Of a stretch of 64,000 bases of DNA, positions 35,229-45,593 are shown piece by piece. The notes beneath the pieces are model-generated. The model did no database searches and was not told the origin of the DNA. It saw only the letters and a list, made by a program, of their open reading frames with translations. The stretch is from Pectinophora gossypiella (lineage: Eukaryota; Arthropoda; Insecta; Lepidoptera; Gelechiidae). Location: contig NC_065414.1 in NCBI RefSeq assembly GCF_024362695.1, positions 4,667,501-4,731,500 of the forward strand, in the 5' to 3' direction. Position 1 is the first letter of the stretch; the number at the start of each line of letters is the position of its first letter. The position numbers and the translations under genes were made by a program.

Positions 35229-36366
35229 GGGGTTAAAGTTGTAAGATTGTATTTGTGTGTCATGGACATTTGTTGATTTTGAATTATTGAATGGTTGCCA
35301 TTGAATGCAGTCAAGTCTGTTATAGTTACTATGAATATGATGCATCTGAAATCAATATTAAATTAAATGACCTGCATTATTTTTATGCTATTTTCAGGCG
35401 CCATTGCAGATGCATCATATTCCAATTATAATAAGTAAGTTAGGTTTAAGCGCTAAAAGTGGACATAATTAGTTTCTGACATGCATCATACAGGTGTTTA
35501 AATTTAGATTATGCCAAAATTATAGTTCAATATTGTAGCATCAGTAGATAGGCTATCTGCTGTTTGATGCAGGTATCTGGATTATTTCTTTTGAAATATA
35601 GTTGTGCTTACTATAGGTTGCCATCTTCGTGAGCCATACTTACACAATAATCATTTTATTGATCACATGCACAAGGTTGCTCACATCAAACAGTAACTGG
35701 CCCCAACATTTTAGTAATAATTAGATGTATCTTTCAAACAGTGTCAGAATTTATATAATGAAATTGACATGCTAGACAAATAATCAATTTCCTATTATAT
35801 ATTCTTTCACATGGACAGATCCGACTATTATTATAAGTTTGTATTGCACACTTCATTTAAAGTCAGTAATGTAATACTTCCATTAGCATAGATAGTAATA
35901 ATTCTCATTTAAATATCTATTTTTTTAACTAAGGCAGCAAATGGCGTTACCCTTTCCCAATTTGTAATCCTGCTTTTTAAATTGTGAAATATCCCGAGAA
36001 TTATCCATATTTTAAATAGACACTTAGCTTAAATGGCGTAAGTATCCAGTACACTCAACAATTGCTCTGCACAAAGCAGTATTTTAATGGATTTCTTTTA
36101 CTAGTGAAATAAAATGCAGGATTTCATCAAATATTGTTTTATTTAAACATACATTTTATACCACATCCTTACATAACTGTCTACCACTTGCATTAATAAA
36201 CTTCCCAACATATTTAACAGTTGGAAACCAAAATTAGTTTCTTTCAATGAACAATATTTAAACATTTTATTAAAATACAACTTACAAGGAACATAAATGC
36301 GTCAAATAATTGTAATATCACAAAAAAGTAATATTTTGTCCAAGAAATTAAATGAGTATAATTATA
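35229..36366. other. Shared 3'-end region of FKBP46 and the UPF0729 gene
   Basis: This AT-rich stretch has no open frame. It probably holds the 3' UTR of FKBP46, up to 0.9 kb if the AATAAA at 36108 is used, and about 230 bp of 3' UTR of the opposing gene. Confidence 0.5.
36108..36143. terminator. Opposed poly(A) signals, tail-to-tail genes
   Basis: AATAAA on the plus strand (36108-36113) and AATAAA on the minus strand (36138-36143) are 24 bp apart. They could end FKBP46 and the UPF0729 gene respectively. Confidence 0.55.
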
Positions 36367-36636
36367 TCACTCAGCTTTCAATCTTTTATCCGGAGTATTG
36401 TTTTCATTGAGGGAATCCTTGTTTGCTGCTGTATCGTTAGTGTCTTTGATATCAACTGGTTTCTTTGCGAAGGCGCACACGCCTCCTTCACATTTGAACG
36501 GGAACTCTGTCTTGACGACGTTCCCGTCAGCATCCTTCACCGCCCACGGGTTCCAGAACCGCAACACATAAGGCTGAATGAACTTATGCCACAAAAACAA
36601 TAGCACTGGAATGATGAAACATGGAACACAAACCAT
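36367..36636 (-). CDS. UPF0729 / C18orf32-like small membrane protein
   Basis: An 89-residue protein matching the UPF0729 family, which includes human C18orf32 and Drosophila CG18508. The conserved N-terminus MVCVPCFIIPVLLFLWHKFI is a hydrophobic segment with Cys3 and Cys6, probably a membrane anchor or hairpin. It is followed by the family signature IQPYVLRFWNPW and a second conserved piece, FPFKCEGGVCAF (about residues 45-56). The tail is charged and variable. I chose the internal Met because the family starts MVC; five more codons are open upstream. The coding part has one exon. Human C18orf32 has been reported at the ER and lipid droplets. I cannot deduce a reaction from the sequence. Confidence 0.92.
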   Translation of the reverse strand: MVCVPCFIIPVLLFLWHKFIQPYVLRFWNPWAVKDADGNVVKTEFPFKCEGGVCAFAKKPVDIKDTNDTAANKDSLNENNTPDKRLKAE

Positions 36637-38384
36637 TTTGTTCTGCAACAACTTCCGGAACTGTGACTAGAGGCAATTATTCCAAGTCAGCTTTACTATT
36701 ACAATTACTGACTGCAGTTCAATACAACTAAATTTACGGAAAAAAAATAGAACGAGTCCTTGGTTGCGTGTAAATGCAAATCACGAAGAATCGAAGATAA
36801 ATTCTCGAATATTTTGACTGTCAAACTTTGTCAATCAGGTGGTTTTGACTTTGGTTTTGGTTTTGACAACAACGCTTTTTAATTTTTTTACGTTGCAAAG
36901 GCAAAGAACCTTTAGGCCGAACAGCCACGTCTGATGTTAATAGTGCGATTATAACTTTTAAGTATAAAGCATGTGCCTAAGTTTCTGTCTCTTCTGAGAT
37001 TTCAGAAAGCATATTGAACGACCACAATCAACAACATTAGGTCTACCTACCGGCTCCATTACATAGGACCAGATAGTCATCAAGACCCAATTAAACTCGA
37101 GGTCTTGCGTTCCTTCAATGTATTCTTTTACTCTTTGCTTCAATGAAGTTAAATGTCGAATTTTCTTACCCCTGGACCAGTTCACTGCTGCCAAGCTGCC
37201 AAGGATAGCATAAGAGAAAAATTTTCAACCAGTTACCGCGCTGCCATATTCCGCCCCGCGTGCTTTCCTCGTAGATATCAGCTACCGCTCAGCGTAGTCA
37301 TATAATCATCAACTCTCTTGTTCAATATAAGTACCTACTTTACGATTTAGATAATACCTACTTACTAATTTATTGTTCTCTTATCTTTACGACTTACGAC
37401 TGTTCTTTGATTGGGGTTAAATAAAAGACGCGCGCATGGAAAACACTGATATTTTTTTATAAAAACAACGAGTTAACAAAAATTAACCATTTCTTCTTAA
37501 CTATTACGTAACAATTATGATTATGCTTTTAGACTTCCACTAGGTGAAATATACGTAGTCTAGTAGTTACCCTGTAAATCAGACCAGAGGATTTCGACCT
37601 TTATAACACCTGGATATAGGTACAATACATACAACAGTTAGTAAGTATAAGTGGCTATTTCGCCACACCTTGTAGGTATGTCCTATCACGTCGACATTCC
37701 GTAATTGGAATCGAATCAAACACTTCGTCTTTGGATTGCCTAGGCAAATTGACTTACACAATCACTTGGTTCACAGTGTTCACACACTATACGAGATAGC
37801 ACCCGTAAAACAATGGATTGTTTTTTATTAACCTAGCTATATCTAAATAATCATTTAAAAATAATAAACATTTAATCACCTACAATAAATAGCATGTAAG
37901 GTATCTAGGATAATCTCTCAATGATCTAGTTATTTTATTACCTTAGAAAGCGAACACAAATATCAAACCCAATAAGTAATATCTCATACAGTATTCTATA
38001 TTTCGGGAGCAGTAATCGTGATCAAACAATTCAATCACTCATAGCAATCACAACGGAGTATAATCTAAATTCTTTTATAAAATAAATACGTCATATAAAA
38101 TAAGTATTTACTTATAAGTTAGGTATAAAGGTAACTATATTTATGAGCAAAAATAGCCGCTTACTTCATTAAACATATTATCTAATAATTAACTTTTCTG
38201 AGATCTCACTCACAGCGCGTGTACTTGAACAATAATCAAATAAATAATTAGTAATAGATAATTAGATATAGTTTAAATCTTTATCATTCAAAAACAAAAG
38301 TAAAGATACCTACTTATACGTACGACTTACAAACGATTACCATTTACCAAAGAAATAAGAGTAGTAGGTATAGGTAAGTGTTAT
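36637..38384. other. Intergenic stretch, one unproven coding candidate
   Basis: The first 200 bp should contain the promoter and leader of the UPF0729 gene. A minus-strand open frame at 36958-37194 has no ATG at its left limit and no recognised similarity. Strong donor-like sites (GGG|GTAAGA, CCG|GTAGGT) lie inside it, so small unrecognised exons are possible. From 37250 on I see nothing. Confidence 0.4.
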
Positions 38385-38390
38385 TTTATT
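38385..38390 (-). terminator. YEATS gene poly(A) signal
   Basis: AATAAA on the minus strand, 86 bp after the stop codon, is the nearest candidate for 3' processing. Confidence 0.55.
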
Positions 38391-38476
38391 TTTATGAACA
38401 CCATTGCATTCAATGCAATCAGTCTCACATGGCACCATGAAATCACTAGCACTGATAAGGGACGCTCGTCGGTCGG

Positions 38477-39803
38477 TCACTGCATGGCGAGGTCGGCCTC
38501 CACGCTGGTCAGAGCGGCGCGCAGCGAGCGCGGCAGCTCCGGCACGCGGTAGATGGGGTCCGACAGCGGCGGCAGTGGCAGCGCCTCGCCCGACTTCTCG
38601 TAACTGGAGAAGGCCGCGTACAGCCGCTGCACGCGCGCGATCTCATCCCCCGTCATTGCGGCCGCGCGCAGCTGCTTGCGGAAGTCGGCGCCGGCCGCCT
38701 CGCCGCACTTGGCGCACAGCTCGTCGAGCGGCGGCCGGCCGCGCTTGCCGGTGGGCCGCGGAGCCGCCTCCAGGGGCGCAGCGAACTTGTACATGCTGGG
38801 CTTCATATCGCGCGGCTGGTCGTCGGCGTCTGCCAGCAGCACGACGAGTGCGGGCCCGCGTGCGGGCGGCGCCGCGTGGTTGGCCGTGCGCGCCACCACC
38901 TCGCCGCCCGCGCACAGCAGCGCGCGCCACAGCGGCTCCGAGGGGTTCTCCACGTCGTAGTACACGCAGCGCGACTCGGACGCGCTGCGTGCGGCGCTCT
39001 CGGCCCGCAGGCTGTAGCGCAACCGGATGCGGCGCGGCCGGCTGCTGTGCTTCAGGTACACGTGGATCGGTATCTCGATCGACGCGCACCCGGACTCTTG
39101 GATTTCGTACGGCGGCTCCTGGATCACTGGAAAGAGCGACACGCGAGCGTTCAGGCGACAATTACACATACCTAAATGTAATATCGTTCCTACTCGAGAT
39201 AAGTCTCGTAGACGAAACTAAGTATACTTTGCTTGCCGACGAGGCTATCTGCCGTGACAGATAACGATAATGAGCATGTTTACTGTGGAGCTGTACCTAC
39301 GCGAGGCACGCTTACCGCCGGCGGTCGGAAAGAAAATAATGAATTAAATAATTAACTTCACAAAAACTAGTTTCGATCCACTCGATTTGACCAGTTTAAC
39401 GACTCGCTGTTACAGCGCGCACAGCTCTCTAGAGGTGCTGATGCCGTGTGGGACTGGTATTGCAAATTAAGTACACGTGCCGGCGGGGCGGGCTCACTCA
39501 CCTCACGGTTTTTGTTTATTTGAAAGCACTCTCACTCGGTTGTGTCTTTAACTTCTTATCAACATTATGAACTAAAATTGATTTAGGTTGAATACAGTTG
39601 CAGAGACAAGACTGACCTCTCTTGGGGTAGACGAAGGCGCTGGCGGGGTGCAGGTAGAAGACGACCTTGTGCACGAAGGAGCTTATATCCGCGCCGCGCA
39701 CACCGCGCACCCACACGCGCCAGTCCAGCGCCAGCGCGCGGCCCAGCGCCGACCGCCGCGGCTCGCACGCGTGACCCACCTCCAGCCACACGCGCACACA
39801 CAT
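38477..39803 (-). CDS. YEATS-domain protein, AF9/ENL/ear-like
   Basis: YEATS proteins read acylated histone lysines; AF9/ENL and Drosophila ear belong to super-elongation and DOT1L-type complexes. Coding exons are 39617-39803 and 38477-39126 (AGAG|GTCAGT, TTTCCAG|TG, phase kept), giving 278 aa. The start MCVRVWLEVGH has the same spacing to the conserved EVGH as ear/AF9. Then come LDWRVWVRG, ADISSFVHKVVFYLHP, YPKRVIQEPPYEIQESG and IEIPIHVYLKH (YEATS, about residues 1-110). The C-terminal part (about 180-278) has GKRGRPPLDELCAKCG and a helical Leu/Arg-rich end. It is shorter than AF9/ENL, and I cannot prove the AF9-type AHD. Two cage positions look changed: Leu24 where AF9 has Phe28, and Cys76 where AF9 has Tyr78. 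Exons are strikingly GC-rich against AT-rich flanks. It could be a divergent paralogue and not the main ear orthologue. Confidence 0.88.
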
Positions 39804-39999
39804 CTACGACATTACAAGCAACACATTATTACATACATACACATAACGCTTGACACTCATTGAGGGCGAAGGTTCAATTCCATCACAGGGTTTAAAACAG
39901 TCGCTTCTATAAAAAGCCGTACTTACTACTTATTGACTTAAAGCTTCAGATTAAGTACCTACTAAATAAAGATATTTAAGTAAGTAAATAAAATATCTT
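39804..39999. other. Short gap upstream of the YEATS gene
   Basis: The YEATS leader and promoter should lie here or further right. CGTAG directly before the ATG could instead be a splice acceptor for an untranslated first exon. Confidence 0.4.
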
Positions 40000-40121
40000 A
40001 ATTTGTTTCGAATTTTGGATCATAAATGATTATCACGTGCTCAGCGGTGAAGGAAAACATCGTGAGGAAACCCACATTTCCAAGACATGCAGTTTCGGAG
40101 ATATGTGAGCTAACCTGTATC
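40000..40121 (+). repeat. SINE family 2, left part (interrupted copy)
   Basis: TCATAAATGATTATCACGTG, CTCAGCGGTGAAGGAAAAC and TTTCGGAGATATGTGAGC run into the target duplication of the fold-back element and continue at 40935. Confidence 0.85.
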
Positions 40122-40934
40122 ATGTGTCTACACTCAGCGGGATCCCCTGTCTGGGAGACATAAGAGTGATGCAGAGAATTAGATCTGGATTTGTTCTACT
40201 GAATTATGCTGAAAACAGAATTTGTTCCGTTAAAAAAACGGAAATACAAAGTTTTCTAACCGACCTCCAGCCAGCGGGATATTTCCCAAAGTTAAGTCTG
40301 ATGAAGTATAAATTGGTATTAACTTTTAGATCTGTATTTATTCTGTTCAACAAAACAAAAAAAACACTTCTGACATCCTTACTTCAGCTACAATCAAGCT
40401 GCAATGAAACCTCCAGTCAGCGGACTTTTTCTCTCAATGACATTCTTTTGTAACTTTTACACTAAAATAATAAAAAATAACCTATTCACGACTATAATTT
40501 CACTTAAATTACCTATTCGTACATCTAGTGCTTAAATTAAGAAGTATAGAATTTGAAAGATATTATGTGAGTAGAATATAAAAAAAATCTATGTACCTAT
40601 CAGGTACAAATTGAAGCTGTGAGAGAAAAAGTCCGCTGACTGGAGGTTTCATTGCAGCTTGATTGTAGCTGAAGTAAGGACGTCAGAAGTAGTTTTTTTG
40701 TTTTGTTGAACAGAATAAATACAGATCTAAAAGTTAATACCAATTTATACTTCATCAGACTGAAATTTGGGAAATATCCCGCTGGCTGGAGGTCGGTTAG
40801 AAAACTTTGTATTTCCGTTTTTTTAACGGAACAAATTCTGTTTTCAGGATAATTCAGTAGAACAAATTCAGATCTAATTCTCTGCATCACTCTTATGTCT
40901 CCCAGACAGGGGATCCCGCTGAGTGTAGACACAT
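40122..40934. mobile_element. 813-bp fold-back DNA transposon, 9-bp target duplication
   Basis: Long inverted arms of about 315 bp (40122-40436 and 40620-40934) begin ATGTGTCTACACTCAGCGGG and are about 98% identical by eye. They surround an unrelated AT-rich centre of about 180 bp. ACCTGTATC is duplicated exactly at both sides (40113-40121 and 40935-40943), and without one copy the host SINE reads through. A 9-bp duplication with long inverted repeats is typical of Mutator-like (MULE) elements, but the ends alone do not prove the superfamily. The mirror-image open frames in the two arms are a by-product of the palindrome. There is no transposase, so it is non-autonomous. High arm identity indicates youth. 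Confidence 0.93.
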
Positions 40935-41066
40935 ACCTGTATCGGGCTGGTTTTCCCTTCGCGGGTTGGAAGTTCAGACAGGCAGTCGCTTCTGTAAAAA
41001 ACCGGACCTGTCAAATCGTCAGGTTAGGTACGGGGACGCTGTGAAAAACGGGATAATACTAGGGGG
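40935..41066 (+). repeat. SINE family 2, right part (interrupted copy)
   Basis: It continues the SINE after the fold-back insertion with TCGGGCTGGTTTTCCCTTCG, CAGGCAGTCGCTTCTG, GGACCTGTCAAATCGTCAGG and GCTGTGAAAAACGGGATAA. Confidence 0.85.
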
Positions 41067-41298
41067 GATGATTTAAGTAAATAAAATCTCTATCGGAGTA
41101 GACAGAGCCAAAATAGGATACCTCGCCACCACTGATATTCATACGACAAGACAGATAATAATATGATGAACCGGACGGTGACACGGTATCCACCTCAACG
41201 CCCAAATAGATAGTTAATTTTTTCAAGATGTACCTACTACTTGCCCATAGGCATAGAATAAGAAATAACACTACATCTGAGGTAACAACTAATTTGCA

Positions 41299-41957
41299 CT
41301 TAACCCAGTGGCGACCCTAGCGGTACGTGTAGTGAGTGATGGGCAGGGAAAGAAAAAAAATAGGTGGGAAAGAAAAAATATCGGGAAAGAAAATGTGGGA
41401 AAATAAACATACATACATACATAAACTCACGCCTATTTACCACCGGGGTAAGCAGAGACTATAGAATTCCATTTACTTCGATCCTGACACACTTCTCTTG
41501 CTTCCTCCACAAAAATAAACACCCGAAAAATTCCCGAATTATGGGAAAATATTTTTTAATTTAATTATTATTTTTTGTATGTCGTTTCCATATTCCGGGC
41601 CTATGGAGTCCCGGGCTTTTGGAAGGCGTGCGTGGGGCCGAAGCCAACACGTAGAGGTCCCTTAAGACGATTTAATCTAAATGTGGTGTGACACCAACCG
41701 GCGATTATCCCTGTATGCACTATGGGAGTGCACCCAAATACAATCCCGAGGTGTGCCACCGCACCGGGCGCCGAAATAGGGGTGGGCACCAAAATCAACC
41801 AAGACTGGTTCACCGTGGCCGCAAACTACTACTTCATCGGTTTAGATTGCTCATACCGGGTGCCTCAGACGACATTTTTTATTATAAGGGGCTGAGGGGT
41901 GCCACTTTGAGGCCTCGCACCACCTTAATATTTTGCTAGGGCCCCCACTGGCTTAAC
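41299..41957. mobile_element. Probable non-autonomous DNA element with 23-bp terminal inverted repeats
   Basis: CTTAACCCAGTGGCGACCC (left) pairs with the reverse complement of GGGCCCCCACTGGCTTAAC (right), 19 of 23 positions matching. The interior is non-coding and GC-richer at 41590-41900. It contains a repeat R-D fragment (about 41425-41510). No target duplication is clear. Confidence 0.5.
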
Positions 41958-42689
41958 CTAACATATTACATGCCTGCATTATGTTAGTCACTTACACATA
42001 GACGGTATGAACTATACGGAGAGGTGGTGGAACAAATTTTGACACATTCCATTATTTAAAATACGAAGAATTTTACTAAACAAACTACCGATAGCTACTT
42101 CGTAATTAAGTATTTGAGTTTTTCTCAGACACTGCATAATGACGTCAATGTTAGGCCAATTCAGCTTACAATGTGTCGCTCCGTACCAGATGTAGGGGAA
42201 AGAAAAAAAAATATATTCCATTTAGGTAAGTACGTAACTCAATAACATTACGAGGATATTAAATATGTATTAAGCGTGTCTTTTAAACTAATGGAAGTGG
42301 TTTATGTATGATAGATACCGAGGGAGTAATTAGTAAGTAGTAGGTAAGTACAAAGGTGATGAGTGTATCGACCTTGATTACTTAATCGTTGTAGAGATTA
42401 ATAACTGACGGGTTTGTGTTCTTTCCATCATGATGGACATGATTAAGGACCGATAACATGCGCAACGTGATAATATTATCGATCGTTCAATAAATTTTGT
42501 CGAAATCGATGTTTGTTTTTTCCCTAAGATGCGTGACACGTGATTTTGTTTGTAAGTAAGTATTTTAACAGAACGACATGACTTATTTGGGTTAACATAT
42601 TAGCACCAATCGACAAAACGACAATTATATCGTCAGAATGTATAAAAATGACCGTGACAAAATTTTATCATGTAGCGCACATAAACCCT

Positions 42690-42905
42690 ACTGGTTCGTC
42701 ATGTAATTAATACCCATCTTAGAACTCCATATCAAAAGTAGCTGCAAATTGTTTTCTCATTACTTGTCGCTCTGCCCACCCCATTAAGGACGTATGTTTT
42801 TAAACATATAAGATAAATATGCACAACGGACTCAAAATACAGAAATAAAGACAACAAATTGGTACAGAAAGGCAAAACAGGCCTTATTGTTCATGCAGCA
42901 ATTTA
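42690..42905. repeat. Repeat R-E plus LINE 3'-tail fragment
   Basis: The left part matches the R-E repeat of FKBP46 intron 3. The right part (about 42828-42905), read on the minus strand, matches the LINE tail at 51275-51415 (CACAACGGACTCAAAATAC, AGGCCTTATTGTTCATGC in complement). Confidence 0.6.
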
Positions 42906-42964
42906 TTCCAGGCAGCTAATAAATTTATGTATTGTAGTAAATAGTGTGCCAAAAATCTTTATTT

Positions 42965-43035
42965 GATCGCGAGCGGCGCGCGCGCCGATGACGTAACAGC
43001 CTTGGCCGTGAATTATCCGCGGCGACCGAGGGGCA
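42965..43035. other. Small CpG-rich patch
   Basis: GCGAGCGGCGCGCGCGCCG and CCGCGGCGACCGAGGGGC stand in AT-rich DNA. It could be regulatory or a transposon remnant. No coding signal is seen. Confidence 0.4.
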
Positions 43036-43210
43036 TCCACGTCAATCTAAAACTCGCACTTGTTATACAATGACTTTTTTTTATCTAACTGACTATTCTT
43101 TAAATAAACTTGCTTATCTCTTCGGTCACATATCACGTAATCTTTTGCAGACAACATTGTATTTTACGCGTGTACTTACATATTTTTTTCAGAAGATTTT
43201 ATAGGCTAAT

Positions 43211-43442
43211 TGTTTCGATCGACCATCGATCGATGGTAGAATGGAATAGTCGACGTCGATCGGTAGTTTCTACCAGACCGACGACGGATCGATTATTGTC
43301 ATCGCCCGGCAATCGATCGATTGCTTAATCGAACAGTATCTGTCGATCAATTAAAGTTACCAGACCAGTCGATCAACTTCGATCGACGTTGATCGATGCC
43401 GTCGATCGATGATCGATCGATGATCGATCGATTGGTCTGGTA
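43211..43442. repeat. CGAT-rich cluster
   Basis: I count 17 CGAT words in about 225 bp, many as CGATCGAT. The word TACCAGACC occurs at 43271-43279 and 43358-43366 and inverted (GGTCTGGTA) at 43434-43442. The last section (43358-43442) has 10-bp inverted ends, TACCAGACCA/TGGTCTGGTA, around pure CGATCGAT-like filler. There is no coding frame. It could be a small transposon or a cluster of binding sites. Confidence 0.8.
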
Positions 43443-43823
43443 GCACCCTAACGCCCGGATTTCCAGACACAATAGTTAAACATTAGGATTTGGATTTTAA
43501 AAGGCATCTGGGCCTTACGACCTTAAGATATATAAAAAACTAAGTAAGTACCTATTGTAAGTTAAAATAAATAAAACACACAAACCTCAATTCTGTTTAC
43601 AAATGCAAGAAAGTTAAAATGGACGCGAATAAACACACAATTTAGAACACTGGAAACTTTTATTGTTTCTATAACAGTTTACGGGGATCAGAAAATTGAC
43701 AATAAACGTCAGAAATAAAATGTCGTAAATATTTTATTTTCTTTTTTATTTATTTATGGAAAGTGGAAAGGTTTCAACCAGCCAGTCTGTACAGATGGAA
43801 CACAAGGTCGATTTTTCATACCT

Positions 43824-44042
43824 ACACTGGGTGTTAGTGACATTGTAACGAATAGTGAGGGGGATGATTCTGAGTTAAAATCAAGTGGAATTTTCCGTCG
43901 CAAAATTCATGATATTTTTGTTGTTTTTTAATTGTTTTCAATTCTATACTTTTGCGATCGAAATTCCACTTGATATCAACTCAGAATCATGGCCTGAATC
44001 ATCCCTCAAAGTTTTCGTTACGATGTCACTAACAGCCTGTGT
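43824..44042. mobile_element. MITE family M2, full copy
   Basis: 219 bp with inverted arms. The left reads GTTAGTGACATTGTAACGA, then GATGATTCTGAGTT, TCAAGTGGAATTTTCC and TCGCAAAA. The right carries their complements, ending TCGTTACGATGTCACTAACA and CCTGTGT. A half copy lies in FKBP46 intron 7 (34832-34915). Confidence 0.9.
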
Positions 44043-44301
44043 TGCGCATGATGATATGTTAACGTGTTTTACGTCATAGCGATTCCTATCTATGTGTTTG
44101 TTGTGCTTTGCAGTAAGTCTTTTGAACTATTTTTAGATGGCTAGTTGTGGGTGTACGTCCTTTTCATATTTGTTGACTGATTCTTAAGAAAAACTTTATT
44201 ACTTAGGTAGTTAGGTACATAGAGTAAGCGCTACAGAATTCCTATTTCTATTAACATATAATGTTATCTAGTTAACAGATATTATTATGCAGTTAAGTAC
44301 A

Positions 44302-44354
44302 TAGGTCTGCTTCGTGTGGGTTGTGAGGTGGATTACCAACCCCATCAACCCAGG
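44302..44354 (-). repeat. SINE family 1, 3'-end fragment
   Basis: CTTCGTGTGGGTTGTGAGG and ACCAACCCCATCAACCC are the complement of the family 1 3' end. Confidence 0.65.
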
Positions 44355-44793
44355 GTACACATACATACTATATATACATACATACATACACACATACATA
44401 GGGTAGTACAATTTGAAAAGGTAAGGCTTGCTGCTTACAGAGGAGGAATCTGGAAGTGTTCCAGACTGTTAAGTTTTTGAGTTTGTATGCACGTGTCACA
44501 CAGAACACCACCAAGTACCTCTCCGCGGCCTGCTCGCAGTGACGTCTCTATGTGCAGGGAGCAGTAATATAAGGAACTATATAATAACATTTATTTAAAT
44601 AAGTATATCAAATAACATATACGCGCACGTTCATTTCTATCTGACGTCACAACAGTACTTGTACATAAGTTGAATTCATTTATGTATTTTAGCATTTAAA
44701 CAATTAATATAACAGGAAATTACATTTATTGCCAAATGGACACTATGGTAATTTTATCTAATTCTCTACGGTGATAGGTTGTCTACGACCTGA

Positions 44794-44943
44794 GGCCTGT
44801 TTAATAAAACTGTCAATTACAATGACAATTTGATGTACATTGCGGAGTGTGTGATCACGAATACTTCACAGTTTCATATTAGATACGTAATGAACACCAA
44901 ATTGTCGTTGTAATTTACAATTGTAAGTTTTATTAAACAGGCC
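44794..44943. mobile_element. 150-bp MITE, family M3
   Basis: Terminal inverted repeats GGCCTGTTTAATAAAAC / GTTTTATTAAACAGGCC are exact. Pairing continues more loosely inward (AATTACAATGACAATTTG against CAAATTGTCGTTGTAATTT). There is no coding capacity. The target duplication is unclear. Confidence 0.88.
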
Positions 44944-45117
44944 CCTGGTTAACCCTCCCCGCCTGACATAAAAGCTGGATCCGCTCCTGAATTGCATACA
45001 TGAGGATCCTATAACGGAAATGGGTTGTTGTCTGTATACTTATAACGGACCACGGCTTCCACTATAATCATATCCATATATGGCATGAAATAAGGTATAA
45101 CACTATGTAGGTACCAT

Positions 45118-45222
45118 TAGGCCGCCATTTGCCATGTACTTAATTAAGAGACTTTTTGTAATTATTTATTTTTAGTTTGGTGCAATAAAGTGTATTTGTA
45201 TTGTATTGTATTGTATTGTAGG
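45118..45222 (+). repeat. LINE-like 3' tail with (TTGTA)n end
   Basis: GCCGCCATTTGCCATGTACT, GTAATTATTTATTTTTA and GTGCAATAAAGTGTATTTG lead into four or five TTGTA repeats. A second copy of the same tail is at 45594-45730. Confidence 0.75.
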
Positions 45223-45408
45223 TACGTCCGTAGTCAATGGAGAAACATCGAACCCAAAAAATTGAGGGAATAAGGACCTCTGGTTTGATAGTTAAGATAT
45301 CTATCTATCTACAAGTATATAGGTATAACAACAATATAGGTACAACTACTTTTTGTTTGTACCCGCAATCTTTCAATATGAATTTTTAATTTTTTCCTCG
45401 CCTTATGG

Positions 45409-45475
45409 TTGTCTGGAAGAAATCGCTTTAAGCGATAATGCCGCTGTTGTATATTTGTCTTATGGCAACACTACA
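45409..45475 (+). repeat. LINE 3' tail fragment with conserved hairpin
   Basis: GGTTGTCTGGAAGAAATCGC followed by TTTAAGCGATAATGCCGC matches the tail at 52008-52137. The hairpin stem ATCGCTT/AAGCGAT is at 45422-45436. Confidence 0.7.
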
Positions 45476-45593
45476 CTTCGCGTCTCAACATGTACTGAAA
45501 ACACATATTGTTAACGTGTAATAAATAATGTCCTGAACAAGTGTTTTCATGAAGTCCACCTGCTCCTCATCCAAACTCGACCCACATCTCACA

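Noticed and set aside
36958..37194. Minus-strand 78-residue open frame
   Set aside because: It has no ATG at its left limit and no recognised similarity. Donor-like sites inside mean it could hide a small exon, but I cannot support a gene.
38404..39264. Plus-strand 286-residue Arg/Ala-rich open frame
   Set aside because: It lies opposite the YEATS exon. GC-rich coding DNA commonly leaves the antisense frame open, and the composition is meaningless.
40124..40932. Two near-identical 110-residue open frames facing each other
   Set aside because: They are the same frame read in the two arms of the fold-back element. The sequence resembles no protein, and both ends fall at arm borders, so they are by-products of the palindrome.
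43358..43442. CRISPR-like array of CGATCGAT repeats
   Set aside because: The repeat units are too short and irregular, there are no unique spacers of fixed size, and this is an insect genome.
45194..45222. Microsatellite as an independent feature
   Set aside because: The TTGTA run is the end of a LINE-like tail and is explained by it.
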